Part shown: piece after piece, positions 43,425 to 52,442 of the stretch
Position numbering within the stretch: the first letter of the stretch is position 1
Layout: each line of letters starts with the position of its first letter
Assembly (NCBI GenBank): GCA_964640725.1
Contig: CAZXIJ010000006.1
Location: forward strand, 105,426-169,425
DNA length: 64,000 nucleotides
Origin: CALHVX01 sp964640725
GTDB taxonomy: Bacteria > Pseudomonadota > Gammaproteobacteria > Pseudomonadales > Azotimanducaceae
Direction of reading: 5' to 3'
Made by a program: the position numbers and the translations under genes
Notes under the pieces: generated by a model
The model's input: the letters and a program-made list of their open reading frames with translations, nothing else
The model's database searches: none
Told to the model about the DNA's origin: nothing

Positions 43425-44762
43425 CTAGCGCGTTCCCAGCAGCCGACCGATTTTTGAGGCGATTTCTTCGCGCTCCCGGGCCGGCTGAGAGTCGGCTACG
43501 ATGCCGCCGCCCCCCCATAGATGAACCTGGCCCTGGTCGATGGCAGCCGTGCGTATCGCGACGTTGAAATCGCAATCCCCGCTGGCATCGATGTAGCCCA
43601 CAGCGCCGCAGTACACGGACCGGCCAACGGGTTCCAGCTCATTGATGATGTCCATCGCCCGGATCTTTGGCGCGCCGGTCACGGATCCGCAAGGGAACAG
43701 GGCGCCCAGAAGTTCGCTCGTCGTTTGCTCCGGGCGCAACGCCGCCTCCACGGTGCTGACAAGGTGGTGCACGTTGGCGAAGGCGACGGGCTCACACAGG
43801 TGGGTGACCATGACCGAACCCTGGCGGGCAAGGCGTCCGAGGTCGTTGCGCAGCAAGTCGACGATCATCAGGTTTTCCGCGCGATCCTTGGCGCTGCGCA
43901 ATAGCGACAGCTGGGCCAGGGCATCTCGCTCTGGCCGCTGCCGGCGCGCGACGGTGCCTTTGATCGGGCTCACAGTGACCCGCTGGCCGCGCCGGCTCAC
44001 AAAGCGCTCCGGCGACAGGGACAACACGGCCTGCTCCGGGCCCACGCGCAGGAAAGCGCTGAACGGCGCGGCCTGGCTTTTCAGCCAGCGCTGATACAGG
44101 CCCCAGGCATCGCCGCCGAACGGTGCCTGGTAGTGGCGTGCGAAGTTGATCTGGTAGCAGTCGCCGGCGCGAATGTACTGCGCGATGCGCTCGAACGCGT
44201 CCCGATAGTGCCCCGCCGGCATGCTGCTGCGAAACGGGCCCGGCTGATCGCTGTCGGCCGGCGTTGCTGGCGTGCTGCTGCTCAGCAGCGCCCGGCCCTG
44301 ATCAGCAGCCGCTGCGTCGGCGGCGTGCAGCGTTGTGGTTCCCTGGCGATGGTCGGTGACCAGGGACCAGCGGTACAGGCCGCCCCACAGGGGCGGCAAA
44401 CGGTCTGGCGCCGCGGGGGCCGGCCTGTGGGTTTCCAGCTGCTGGTGCAGGGGGTAGCCCAGGTAACCCAGGAAACCGTAGCGAAACGGAGCCTGCGGTG
44501 TCGGCGACGATTGTGCCGGCGGCGCGCCAAAATGGCCGGCCAGCTGCGCCGACAGGTCGACCGGCAAAGCGCCCCGGGGCCCGGGGGCCTGTGCATCTTG
44601 GGCGATCGTCTCTGCCGGTGCTGCGCTCATGATGTCGAAACGCCCGAAACGGGTCCTGCGGTCGGCGCTGTGCAGCAGCACTGCGCCGGGCCGGTGCGCC
44701 AGCGGTGCGAAGGCCTGCGTCGCGTCGGCAGCGTAAGCCATAGGGATGGCGATGCCGCTCAC
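43425..44762 (-). CDS. pabB: Aminodeoxychorismate synthase component I
   Basis: PabB makes 4-amino-4-deoxychorismate for folate. The 445-aa protein shows the chorismate-binding fold with PIKGTVARRQRPER, whose PIKGT lysine marks PabB against PIAGT in TrpE. Also visible are YIRAGDCYQINFARHY, MIVDLLRNDLGR and GALFPCGSVTGAPKIRAM. The start is GTG 44762, 3 bp after the stop of the GNAT fusion gene; ATG 44741 is possible. No glutaminase partner pabA is in the window. Confidence 0.92.
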   Translation of the reverse strand: MSGIAIPMAYAADATQAFAPLAHRPGAVLLHSADRRTRFGRFDIMSAAPAETIAQDAQAPGPRGALPVDLSAQLAGHFGAPPAQSSPTPQAPFRYGFLGYLGYPLHQQLETHRPAPAAPDRLPPLWGGLYRWSLVTDHRQGTTTLHAADAAAADQGRALLSSSTPATPADSDQPGPFRSSMPAGHYRDAFERIAQYIRAGDCYQINFARHYQAPFGGDAWGLYQRWLKSQAAPFSAFLRVGPEQAVLSLSPERFVSRRGQRVTVSPIKGTVARRQRPERDALAQLSLLRSAKDRAENLMIVDLLRNDLGRLARQGSVMVTHLCEPVAFANVHHLVSTVEAALRPEQTTSELLGALFPCGSVTGAPKIRAMDIINELEPVGRSVYCGAVGYIDASGDCDFNVAIRTAAIDQGQVHLWGGGGIVADSQPAREREEIASKIGRLLGTR

Positions 44763-44765
44763 GGG

Positions 44766-45764
44766 TCAGAGCTTGAGCTGGCGCAGTTCAGGGTCCGGGG
44801 CGGACCGCTCCCAGAGGTAGTCGAAGCGCTCGCGCAGCCGGCCCGCCATCACCGGGTCGTGACCGTTGCTGAGCCCGTCATAGGTATCCCTGCCCGGTTG
44901 CAGCCAGTAGCCCTCGTTGTCCCAGACGAGAAAGCTGCGCTCGTCCCGCGCGTGCTCTTCCGGGACCTTGGCGAGCAGGATGCGGTCATCCAGCCGCCGG
45001 GCCAGGGCCAGCAAGCGGTGGCTGGATTCGACGGCGCGTTTCGAGCTGTAAATCAGGATTCGAAGCTGCGTGCCAGGGCTGCTTCGGACGAAGGCGGACA
45101 AGGCCTCGCACAGCGCCTCGGAGTCGAACAGGGCCGGATCGAGCTCCGGGGACAGCAGCGCCAGATGTCGCCGCGGTTCCTTGATCGCGGACAGCAGGGC
45201 TGCGCGGGCTTCGCCCTCGCTGGCAAAGGGCGCGGCGGGCAGCGTCTGCTTGCGGGCCTTGGCGGCCGCCTCGATCCGACTGTCCGCAGGGTGGGGCGTC
45301 GCCTTTGAGGCTGCGGGAAGCTCCGGCGCCTGAAAGGACACCGGCAGTTGCCGGGTCATGGTGATATGGGCGATTCCGGCCTCCTCGTAAGGCTCGCCCT
45401 CGGGCAGAAAGCCCGCGCGCCGGTAGAAGGCCTCGGCGTGCTGCTGCGCGTGCAGAAACACTCGGTCATGGCCCTGGTCCGCCGCCGCGCTGACGGCTTC
45501 TTCGAGCAACCGGGCGCCGATGCCGCGCCCGCGATGGGCGCTGAGCACGGCCATGCGGCCAATCTGGCCTGCCGGCGTGAGCCGGGCGCAGCCCAGCATC
45601 TGGCCCGTGCTGTCCAGAGCCATAAAGTGCGCGCATTCGTGATCCGTGCCGTCCCATTCCAGCGCCTCGGGCACCTGCTGCTCGATCACGAAAACCTCCC
45701 GGCGCAGGGCACGCAGCGCTTCGGCGCGGTCATCCCAGGGCGCGGGCAAGACGTGAACGGACAT
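44766..45764 (-). CDS. ElaA-like GNAT acetyltransferase fused to a C-terminal DUF7931-type domain
   Basis: A 332-aa two-domain protein. Residues 1-140 are a GNAT domain: VFVIEQQVPEALEWDGTDHE, the acetyl-CoA loop AHRGRGIGARLLEEAV and AFYRRAGFLPEGEPYEEAGI. After an Ala/Lys-rich linker, residues 180-332 form a second domain (RAALLSAIKEPRRHLALLSP, LRILIYSSKRAVESSHRL, ERSFLVWDNEGYWLQPGR) resembling the phospholipase-D-like DUF7931 region, without a complete HKD motif. Its targets are unknown. It lies between purB and pabB on one strand with 2-3 bp gaps. Confidence 0.8.
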   Translation of the reverse strand: MSVHVLPAPWDDRAEALRALRREVFVIEQQVPEALEWDGTDHECAHFMALDSTGQMLGCARLTPAGQIGRMAVLSAHRGRGIGARLLEEAVSAAADQGHDRVFLHAQQHAEAFYRRAGFLPEGEPYEEAGIAHITMTRQLPVSFQAPELPAASKATPHPADSRIEAAAKARKQTLPAAPFASEGEARAALLSAIKEPRRHLALLSPELDPALFDSEALCEALSAFVRSSPGTQLRILIYSSKRAVESSHRLLALARRLDDRILLAKVPEEHARDERSFLVWDNEGYWLQPGRDTYDGLSNGHDPVMAGRLRERFDYLWERSAPDPELRQLKL

Positions 45765-45766
45765 CG

Positions 45767-47155
45767 TCAGGCTGGCCGCGACAGCTTGGTCGCGAGTCCC
45801 AGGTAGCTGGCGGGCGTGAGGTCGGCCAGCTGGGCGCGAGCCGCCGGGGGCAGGTCGAGCGCGTGGAGCAGGGTCTGATAGCCGGCCCGGTCGAGCTTCT
45901 TGCCGCGGGTGGCGGCCTTGAGGCGCTCGTAGGGCTGGTCAAGGCCGTAGCGGCGCATGACGGTTTGCACGGCCTCGCCCAGGACCTCCCAGTTGTGGTC
46001 GAGGTCTGCCGCCAGGCGGGTTTCGTTGACCTCCAGCTTGCCCAGACCCTTGTCCAGAGAGGTCAGCGCAATGACGCAGTGAGCGGCCGCGGTGCCAATG
46101 CTGCGCAGCACCGTCGAGTCAGACAGGTCGCGCTGCCAGCGGGAGACGGGCAGCTTCTCGGCGAGATGGCCGAGCAGCGCGTTGGCGATGCCAAAATTGC
46201 CCTCGGCGTTCTCGAAGTCGATGGGGTTGACCTTGTGCGGCATGGTCGAGGAGCCGGTCTCGCCGGGCACCGCCTGCTGCCGAAAGTACTCGATGGCGAT
46301 GTAAGACCACAGGTCGCGGCTCAGGTCGATCAGGATCTGGTTGGCCCGGGTCAGGCAGTGCGCGAGCTCGGCGATGTAGTCGTGGGGCTCGATCTGCGTG
46401 GTCAGCGGGTTTTGCTCGATGCCCAGCGCGGCGAGGCAGCGCGCGCCCAGGGCCGGCCAATCGACCTCGGGATAGGCGGCCTGGTGAGCGTTGTAGTTGC
46501 CCACGGCACCGGACAGCTTCGCCATGACCGGCACAGCGTCGAGCTGCTGGCGCTGGCGTTGCAGCCGCGCATGAACATTGCGCAGCTCTTTGCCCAGGGT
46601 CGTGGGGGATGCCGGTTGCCCGTGGGTGCGGGACAACATAGGCAGCTCGGCCCAGCGCAGAGCGAAGTCATCGAGCTGTTCGGCGATACGCGCGTAGCCG
46701 GGGTCGAGGCTGCGGGACCGGACGGCGCTCAGCATCATGGCGTAGGCACAGCTGTTGATGTCTTCGGAGGTGCAGGCGAAGTGGACGAACTCGGTGTGAG
46801 CGGCGAGCCCGTCGATCTCCCGGAGCATGTCTTTAACAAAGTACTCCACGGCTTTGACGTCGTGGTTAGTTGTGCGCTCCGTCTCCTTGATCCGCCGGGC
46901 GTCGGCATCACCAAAGGCGGCGGTGCGCGTGAGCAGGGCAGTGCGCTGCGCTTCCGTTAGCGGCGGCAGCTCCTGGATGCCTGGCTCGCTGGCCAGGGCC
47001 AGCAGCCACTGCACTTCGACCTCAACGCGATAACGCATCAGTGCACTTTCGCTGGCGAGGTCGCGAAGTGCCGCGGTGCGGCCGGCATAGCGCCCGTCCA
47101 CCGCGCTGACGGCGCTGAGAGGATCCAGAGCCGGAGGGTCCAGACGGTTGGTCAT
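45767..47155 (-). CDS. purB: Adenylosuccinate lyase
   Basis: PurB cleaves fumarate from SAICAR and adenylosuccinate in purine synthesis. The 462-aa protein has ERTTNHDVKAVEYFV, the region with catalytic His SRTHGQPASPTTLGKE, and the fumarase-superfamily signature GSSTMPHKVNPIDFEN. It overlaps hflD by ATGA. The hflD-purB-mnmA grouping is the same as in E. coli and Pseudomonas. Confidence 0.97.
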   Translation of the reverse strand: MTNRLDPPALDPLSAVSAVDGRYAGRTAALRDLASESALMRYRVEVEVQWLLALASEPGIQELPPLTEAQRTALLTRTAAFGDADARRIKETERTTNHDVKAVEYFVKDMLREIDGLAAHTEFVHFACTSEDINSCAYAMMLSAVRSRSLDPGYARIAEQLDDFALRWAELPMLSRTHGQPASPTTLGKELRNVHARLQRQRQQLDAVPVMAKLSGAVGNYNAHQAAYPEVDWPALGARCLAALGIEQNPLTTQIEPHDYIAELAHCLTRANQILIDLSRDLWSYIAIEYFRQQAVPGETGSSTMPHKVNPIDFENAEGNFGIANALLGHLAEKLPVSRWQRDLSDSTVLRSIGTAAAHCVIALTSLDKGLGKLEVNETRLAADLDHNWEVLGEAVQTVMRRYGLDQPYERLKAATRGKKLDRAGYQTLLHALDLPPAARAQLADLTPASYLGLATKLSRPA

Positions 47156-47769
47156 TGCAGTTGTCCTTGCACGGAGGCCAGGGTATTGATGATTCGGCGT
47201 CGGCCGAGCACCAGATGCCGGCGTCGGCCGCCGAGGCTGCGCCAGAGCCAGGCAAAACGCACGCCTGCCAGCAGCAAGGCGCGGATCTGGGCGGCGACAG
47301 CGGGGTCGTTGAGGGTTTGCGGATGGCCGGTGACCTGGATGCGATGGCCCAGTTTGCTGATGGTGGCCTGGTAGATGTCCGCCAGGGCTTCCGGCGCGGC
47401 GCTGTCGCAGCGGTCGAGCAGCGTTTCCAGGGGCGTGCGAATGGCATGCTGCTGCTGCAGGCGCTCTGCCAGCATGATGAGCTGCAGGACGTACATGAGG
47501 ATCTGGCGCTCCGGGTTGCGGCCGCGAAGCAGTTCGACCGCTCTTTCCAGCGGCGCCAGCAGCAGTGCCGGTTCCGGCAGCAGCGCATTCCAGTCATCGG
47601 GCTGCCGCTCGATGCTCGCTGCGCGCAGCATCTTGTCCAGCGCCTCATCGCTGATCCGGCCAGAACGACCGTTGGCAATCTCGTGGACGCGTTGCGCGGC
47701 ACTAAACAGAGCCGCCAGGGCAATGCCGCCCTGCAGAGTGCGTGGCCAGCTCGACAGGTCATGTCTCAT
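47152..47769 (-). CDS. hflD: High-frequency lysogenization protein HflD homologue
   Basis: A 205-aa, mostly helical peripheral membrane protein. Its features (IALAALFSAAQRVHEIANGR, LMYVLQLIMLAERLQQQ, RALLLAGVRFAWLWRSLGG and RRRIINTL) match HflD, which in E. coli interferes with lambda CII. The broader cellular role is unknown. Its place between mnmA and purB is the strongest support for the name. Confidence 0.88.
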   Translation of the reverse strand: MRHDLSSWPRTLQGGIALAALFSAAQRVHEIANGRSGRISDEALDKMLRAASIERQPDDWNALLPEPALLLAPLERAVELLRGRNPERQILMYVLQLIMLAERLQQQHAIRTPLETLLDRCDSAAPEALADIYQATISKLGHRIQVTGHPQTLNDPAVAAQIRALLLAGVRFAWLWRSLGGRRRHLVLGRRRIINTLASVQGQLQ

Positions 47770-47797
47770 GCGCTGCTCCGCGCTCGGCGTAGACGGC

Positions 47798-48949
47798 TCA
47801 AGCCGCGGCCTGTGCCTGGCGTACCGGCCAGGGCTCGCAATCGTCGATCAGGGCGCCGCCCAGGCATTGGTCGTCGCCGGGCGTCGCCGAGTAGAAAGCA
47901 ATGTATTGCCCGGGGTTTACCGCGCGCATGGGCGTGTCGAAGCGGACGTTCAGGTCGGAGCGCTCGCCTTCAGTGCTGTGCTCGATCGTGCAGGGCGCAA
48001 GCGCCTGGCGATGGCGGATGCGGGCCAGCACGCGCAGGGGCAGGGCGGGGACCTCGGGCAGCAGCCAGTTGCTTTCCGTCGCGGTCAGCCAGCGGCTGTC
48101 GAGCGCCTTCGGGTTTTGCGTGACGATCAGCTCGTTGCGCGCCAGGCACTTGGCGGCAACGAACCAGGGGGCTTCATTGCGGCCGGCAACGCCGCCAATA
48201 CCCAGCCCCTGGCGCTGGCCCACGGTGAACAGGTGCGCGCCAGGATGCTGGCCGACTGGTTGGCCGTCGTCAGCAACAATGGTGCCTGGTTGGCCCGGCA
48301 GGTAGCGCGCGAGGAACGCCTGAAAACGTCGCTCGCCGATGAAACAGATGCCGGTGCTGTCCTTTTTGCGATGATTGGCAAAGCCAGCCTGCCGGGCAAT
48401 GTCGCGCACCTGCGGCTTGCTCAGGGCGCCCAGGGGAAACAGCACCCGTTCCAGCTGGGCGAGCGAGACGCCCTGCAGAAAATACGTCTGGTCCTTGTTG
48501 CCATCGGCCGCCTGCAGCAGGCGCGTTGTGCCTGCCTCGTGCGTGATCCGGGCGTAGTGCCCGGTCGCGATCCAGTCCGCGCCAAGGAGGCTCGCGTAGT
48601 CTGCGAAATAGCGGAACTTGATCTCGCGATTGCAGAGCACGTCGGGGTTCGGGGTGCGCCCGGCGCGGTACTCCCGCAAAAATTCGGTAAACACATTGTC
48701 CCAGTACTCGGCGGCGAAGTTGGCCACCTTGAGCGGAATTGAGAGCTGTTCCGCCACCTGCCGGGCATCGGCCAGATCCGCCTCGGCAGTACAGTCGTCG
48801 CTGCCGTCGTCCTCGTCCCAGTTCTTCATGAACAGTCCGGTCACCCGATAACCCGCCTCCAGCAGGCGCAGGGCGGCAACGGCGGAATCCACGCCGCCGG
48901 ATAGCCCGACCACAACGTGGGGGGCAGCTGAAACAGGGGGGTACGGCAT
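47798..48949 (-). CDS. mnmA: tRNA-specific 2-thiouridylase
   Basis: MnmA thiolates U34 of tRNA-Lys, Glu and Gln using sulfur relayed from IscS and Tus proteins. The 383-aa protein has the PP-loop VVGLSGGVDSAVAAL, FMKNWDEDD, PNPDVLCNREIKF with the first catalytic Cys, and DSTGICFIGERRF with the second. ATG 48949 is preferred over TTG 48955. It diverges from moaC across 57 bp. Confidence 0.95.
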   Translation of the reverse strand: MPYPPVSAAPHVVVGLSGGVDSAVAALRLLEAGYRVTGLFMKNWDEDDGSDDCTAEADLADARQVAEQLSIPLKVANFAAEYWDNVFTEFLREYRAGRTPNPDVLCNREIKFRYFADYASLLGADWIATGHYARITHEAGTTRLLQAADGNKDQTYFLQGVSLAQLERVLFPLGALSKPQVRDIARQAGFANHRKKDSTGICFIGERRFQAFLARYLPGQPGTIVADDGQPVGQHPGAHLFTVGQRQGLGIGGVAGRNEAPWFVAAKCLARNELIVTQNPKALDSRWLTATESNWLLPEVPALPLRVLARIRHRQALAPCTIEHSTEGERSDLNVRFDTPMRAVNPGQYIAFYSATPGDDQCLGGALIDDCEPWPVRQAQAAA

Positions 48950-48994
48950 GCGCAAATGCTAGCGGAAATGAGGAACCCCCGCGAGCGATGGCCG

Positions 48995-49000
48995 TATAAT
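48995..49000 (+). promoter_or_regulatory. -10 element of moaC
   Basis: A perfect TATAAT ends 6 bases before the moaC ATG, so the transcript would begin at the ATG itself. No Shine-Dalgarno lies between. The -35 is weak (GGAACC at 17 bp). Supports a leaderless moaC mRNA. Confidence 0.55.
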
Positions 49001-49006
49001 CGCCTC

Positions 49007-49483
49007 ATGACAAAGCTCACTCATCTGGACGCGCAGGGCCAGGCGCACATGGTGGACGTTTCCGGCAAGGCGGTGACCACCCGAACGGCCGTGGCCGAGG
49101 CGCAGATTCTCATGGCACCGCAGACGTTGGCGCTGCTGCGGGAAGACGGCCTGCCCAAGGGCGATGTGCTTGCGGCGGCCAGGATTGCCGGCATTCAGGG
49201 CGCCAAGCGCTGCAGCGACCTGGTGCCGCTGTGCCATCCCCTGGCCCTGACCAAGGTCACCGTGGATTTCGAGTTCCTGGCCGATGGCGTGCGGATTAAG
49301 ACGCTGGCGCGGGTCAATGGTCAGACCGGAGTCGAGATGGAGGCGCTCACCGCAGCCAGCATCGCGGCTCTGACGCTTTACGATATGTGCAAGGCCGTCG
49401 ATCGCGCCATGACCATTAACGGCGTGCGCCTCCTCAGCAAGCAGGGCGGCAAGTCCGGTGACTGGCAGCGCGATGAGCGCTGA
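49007..49483 (+). CDS. moaC: Cyclic pyranopterin monophosphate synthase MoaC
   Basis: MoaC forms cyclic pyranopterin phosphate in molybdenum cofactor synthesis. The 158-aa protein has GDVLAAARIAGIQGAKRCSD, LVPLCHPLALTKV, TGVEMEALTAASIAAL and the catalytic-site DMCKAVDRAMTI, all conserved. It heads moaCDE; moaA and moaB, needed for the same pathway, are not in the window. Confidence 0.95.
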   Translation: MTKLTHLDAQGQAHMVDVSGKAVTTRTAVAEAQILMAPQTLALLREDGLPKGDVLAAARIAGIQGAKRCSDLVPLCHPLALTKVTVDFEFLADGVRIKTLARVNGQTGVEMEALTAASIAALTLYDMCKAVDRAMTINGVRLLSKQGGKSGDWQRDER

Positions 49484-49742
49484 GGTCCCCGTGCGGGTCC
49501 TGTTTTTTGCAGAGCTTCGGGAGATTGCCGGCGTCGACAGCCTGGCCCTGAACATCGAGCCGGAGGCAGGCCGGGCCGGGCTCGTATTGGCCGTTACAGA
49601 GCAGCTCAGCCGGCCGGAGCTGGCAGCGCGACTGAACGCGCCGAATGTTCGGCTGGCGGTCAACCAGGCGCTGGCCGCAACCCCAGGGGCCTTTGCGGCA
49701 GGCGATGAGCTGGCTTTTCTGCCGCCAGTGACCGGGGGATGA
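49473..49742 (+). CDS. moaD: Molybdopterin synthase small subunit MoaD
   Basis: A ubiquitin-like sulfur carrier of 89 aa from ATG 49473 (GTG 49458 would add 5 residues). It contains VRVLFFAELREIAG and ends with ELAFLPPVTGG; the terminal Gly-Gly is thiocarboxylated and docks into MoaE. It overlaps moaC by 11 bp and moaE by ATGA. Confidence 0.92.
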   Translation: MSAEVPVRVLFFAELREIAGVDSLALNIEPEAGRAGLVLAVTEQLSRPELAARLNAPNVRLAVNQALAATPGAFAAGDELAFLPPVTGG

Positions 49743-50236
49743 GCGCGCCAGCGGTTCGAATCGCCGTGCAGGCCGCAGACTTTGATGTCGCCACGGAGCT
49801 GGCGCGGGCCAGGGAGCGGCAGGGCGGACGCGTCGGGGCCGTCGCGAGCTTTACAGGGCTGGTGCGCGATCGGCACGATGATGCGGCGGTGACCGAACTG
49901 CTGCTGGAACACTATCCGGGCATGACCGAGCAATCGATTGCTGCGGTCGTTGCCCAGGCACTGGGGCGCTGGTCGCTGCTGGATGTCACCGTGATTCACC
50001 GGGTCGGGCAACTGGGCGGCGGCGACCAGATCGTGTTCGTGCAGGTCGCCAGCGGGCATCGGGCCGAGGCCTTCGCCGCCTGCGAGTTTCTGATGGACTA
50101 CCTCAAGACCGATGCCGTGATCTGGAAGCGGGAAGCGCGTCGCCACGGCGATACGGGGGCCGGGGAGGCCGTTTGGGTCGAATCCACGGCGGCCGATGCG
50201 GCCCGCCGGGGGGGGTGGGACGATTCTGGGGGCTAA
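49739..50236 (+). CDS. moaE: Molybdopterin synthase catalytic subunit MoaE
   Basis: The large subunit of molybdopterin synthase, moving sulfur from MoaD to cPMP. The 165-aa protein has VASFTGLVRDRHDDAAV, LLLEHYPGM, VTVIHRVGQLGGGDQIVFVQ, HRAEAFAACEFLMDYLK and the active-site region KTDAVIWKRE. The stop overlaps nothing; 86 bp separate it from icd. Confidence 0.94.
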   Translation: MSAPAVRIAVQAADFDVATELARARERQGGRVGAVASFTGLVRDRHDDAAVTELLLEHYPGMTEQSIAAVVAQALGRWSLLDVTVIHRVGQLGGGDQIVFVQVASGHRAEAFAACEFLMDYLKTDAVIWKREARRHGDTGAGEAVWVESTAADAARRGGWDDSGG

Positions 50237-50274
50237 CAGCGGCAGATCGTCTTTCGGCCGTCAGGTAGGTCCTC

Positions 50275-50280
50275 TATAAT
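50275..50280 (+). promoter_or_regulatory. -10 element of icd
   Basis: A perfect TATAAT in the moaE-icd gap, 42 bp upstream of the icd ATG. The -35 is poor (TTTCGG at 17 bp). A GGAG Shine-Dalgarno precedes the ATG. Confidence 0.5.
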
Positions 50281-50322
50281 CCCGCGCCGCTCACCCCATA
50301 GCCCTTGAGAACGGAGTAATTC

Positions 50323-51573
50323 ATGGCGTATCAGCACATTAAGGTGCCCCAGGACGGCGACAAGATTACGGTTAACGCCGACAAGAGCCTCAATATCCCC
50401 AATAACCCCATCATTCCGTTCATCGAAGGCGATGGCATTGGGGTCGATATCACCCCGGTCATGATCGATGTTGTGGACGCCGCGGTGGCCAAAGCCTACG
50501 GCGGCGATCGCAAGATCCACTGGATGGAAATCTACTCTGGCGAGAAATCTCTGGAGGTGTACGGCGAGGACGAGTGGCTGCCGAAGGAAACCCTGACAGC
50601 CATGGAAGAGTTCATTGTCGGCATCAAGGGCCCGATGACCACCCCCGTGGGCGGGGGCATCCGCTCGCTGAATGTTGCGCTCCGCCAGGAGCTCGACCTG
50701 TACGTCTGCCAGCGTCCTGTACGCTGGTTCACCGGGGTGCCGAGCCCTGTGCTCGCGCCGCAAAAGACCGACATGGTGATCTTTCGCGAGAACACGGAAG
50801 ACATCTACGCGGGCGTTGAGTGGGAGGCCGGCACCAAAGAGGCCGACCAGCTGCTCGCCTACCTCCGGGACAATCTTGGCGTGCACAAGATCCGCTTCAC
50901 GGAGCAGTGCGGCGTTGGCATCAAACCCATCTCCGAGGAAGGCAGCAAGCGGTTGATCCGCAAGGCGATCCAGTACGCAATCGATGAGGGCCGGAGCTCA
51001 GTGACCTTTGTCCACAAGGGCAACATCATGAAGTTCACCGAAGGCGCCTTCAAAGACTGGGGCTACGAGCTGGCGGTCCAGGAATTTGGCGCTACCCCGC
51101 TGGACGGTGGCCCCTGGCACGAGATCAAGACCGGTGGCAAGACCATCGTGATCAAGGATGTGATTGCCGATGCGATGCTGCAGCAGGTGCTGACGCGTCC
51201 GGACGAGTACGACGTAATCGCGACGATGAACCTCAACGGCGACTACCTGTCAGACGCCCTGGCGGCCCAGGTGGGCGGCATCGGCATTGCACCCGGCGCC
51301 AACATTGGCGATGCGATCGCGCTGTTTGAGGCCACCCACGGCACAGCCCCGAAGTATGCCGGCCAGGACAAGGTCAACCCGGGCTCGCTGATTCTGTCGG
51401 CGGAAATGATGCTGCGGCACATGGGCTGGCGCGAAGCCGCAGACCTGATCGTCAAGGGCATCGAGGGTGCGATCGGCGAGAAGAAAGTCACCTATGACTT
51501 TGAGCGCCTGATGGACAGCGCAACGCTGCTCAGCTGCTCTGCCTTTGGCGCGGCGATGATCGAGAAGATGTAG
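50323..51573 (+). CDS. icd: NADP-dependent isocitrate dehydrogenase
   Basis: A TCA-cycle enzyme that decarboxylates isocitrate to 2-oxoglutarate. The 416-aa dimeric prokaryotic type has GDGIGVDITPVMIDV and Ser115 in GGIRSLNVALRQ, the equivalent of E. coli Ser113 phosphorylated by AceK. NADP-specific residues are Lys-Tyr in APKYAGQDKVNPGS and Tyr and Arg in VTYDFERLMD. The aceK kinase is not in the window. It converges with cspD, 16 bp apart. Confidence 0.97.
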   Translation: MAYQHIKVPQDGDKITVNADKSLNIPNNPIIPFIEGDGIGVDITPVMIDVVDAAVAKAYGGDRKIHWMEIYSGEKSLEVYGEDEWLPKETLTAMEEFIVGIKGPMTTPVGGGIRSLNVALRQELDLYVCQRPVRWFTGVPSPVLAPQKTDMVIFRENTEDIYAGVEWEAGTKEADQLLAYLRDNLGVHKIRFTEQCGVGIKPISEEGSKRLIRKAIQYAIDEGRSSVTFVHKGNIMKFTEGAFKDWGYELAVQEFGATPLDGGPWHEIKTGGKTIVIKDVIADAMLQQVLTRPDEYDVIATMNLNGDYLSDALAAQVGGIGIAPGANIGDAIALFEATHGTAPKYAGQDKVNPGSLILSAEMMLRHMGWREAADLIVKGIEGAIGEKKVTYDFERLMDSATLLSCSAFGAAMIEKM

Positions 51574-51589
51574 CGACAGCCTGGCTGCG

Positions 51590-52090
<501 letters not shown>

Positions 52091-52179
52091 TGCGACTGCC
52101 CTCCTTCCTCTCTCGCTGCCCGTCCGAAGCCTCTCAAAAAGAGGTGCGGCCCGGCTGAAAATCGCCGATATCCCTGAGC

Positions 52180-52197
52180 CGGTCACTTGCGTGACCG
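52180..52197. other. Stem-loop in the cspD 5' region
   Basis: CGGTCAC (52180-52186), loop TTGC, GTGACCG (52191-52197), a perfect 7-bp stem 90 bp upstream of the cspD start. It could lie in a long cspD leader, as csp mRNAs often have, or be an operator. Confidence 0.4.
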
Positions 52198-52408
52198 TCA
52201 GTACCAGGGGCTCAGGGGCTTGTGATTGGCCTTTCGGCCGTTTCAGCCCCTTCTCCGGCAGCTCCGTCCCTTGCCTGAGATTCTGGCATCCGCGGTAATG
52301 CTACCGGTTCACGCCCGCATTGTGGAGCCCGACCGCTCGGGGCCCTTGAGTTTGCGCCGCCAGGCCCTATATCGGGGAGGCAGGGCGCGCGGTGTCGGCG
52401 CCTTCACA

Positions 52409-52436
52409 TTGAAAGCGTGAGGGTTCGGCATACACT
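52409..52436 (+). promoter_or_regulatory. Sigma-70 promoter of clpS
   Basis: TTGAAA (52409-52414, 5/6), a 16-bp spacer and TACACT (52431-52436). The -10 ends 6 bases before the clpS ATG at 52443, so the predicted start is the A of the ATG. Confidence 0.7.
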
Positions 52437-52442
52437 ACGGAA

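Larger units (their letters stand above)
52091..52442. other. Divergent cspD-clpS intergenic region (352 bp)
   Basis: I see no credible gene here. From left to right it holds the cspD ribosome-binding region, a perfect stem-loop at 52180-52197, and a GGCC-TTTC-GGCC hairpin at about 52228-52239. It then has a possible promoter TTGAGT (52346-52351)-16 bp-TATATC (52368-52373), and the strong clpS promoter. A frame of about 64 codons at 52226-52420 has no Shine-Dalgarno or recognisable product. Confidence 0.7.

Noticed and set aside
43425..44762. TrpE (anthranilate synthase) instead of PabB
   Set aside because: The active-site motif is PIKGT with the PabB lysine, not PIAGT.
52226..52420. A 64-codon frame in the cspD-clpS gap
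   Set aside because: No Shine-Dalgarno or hydrophobic or family pattern, and it crosses two likely clpS promoters.
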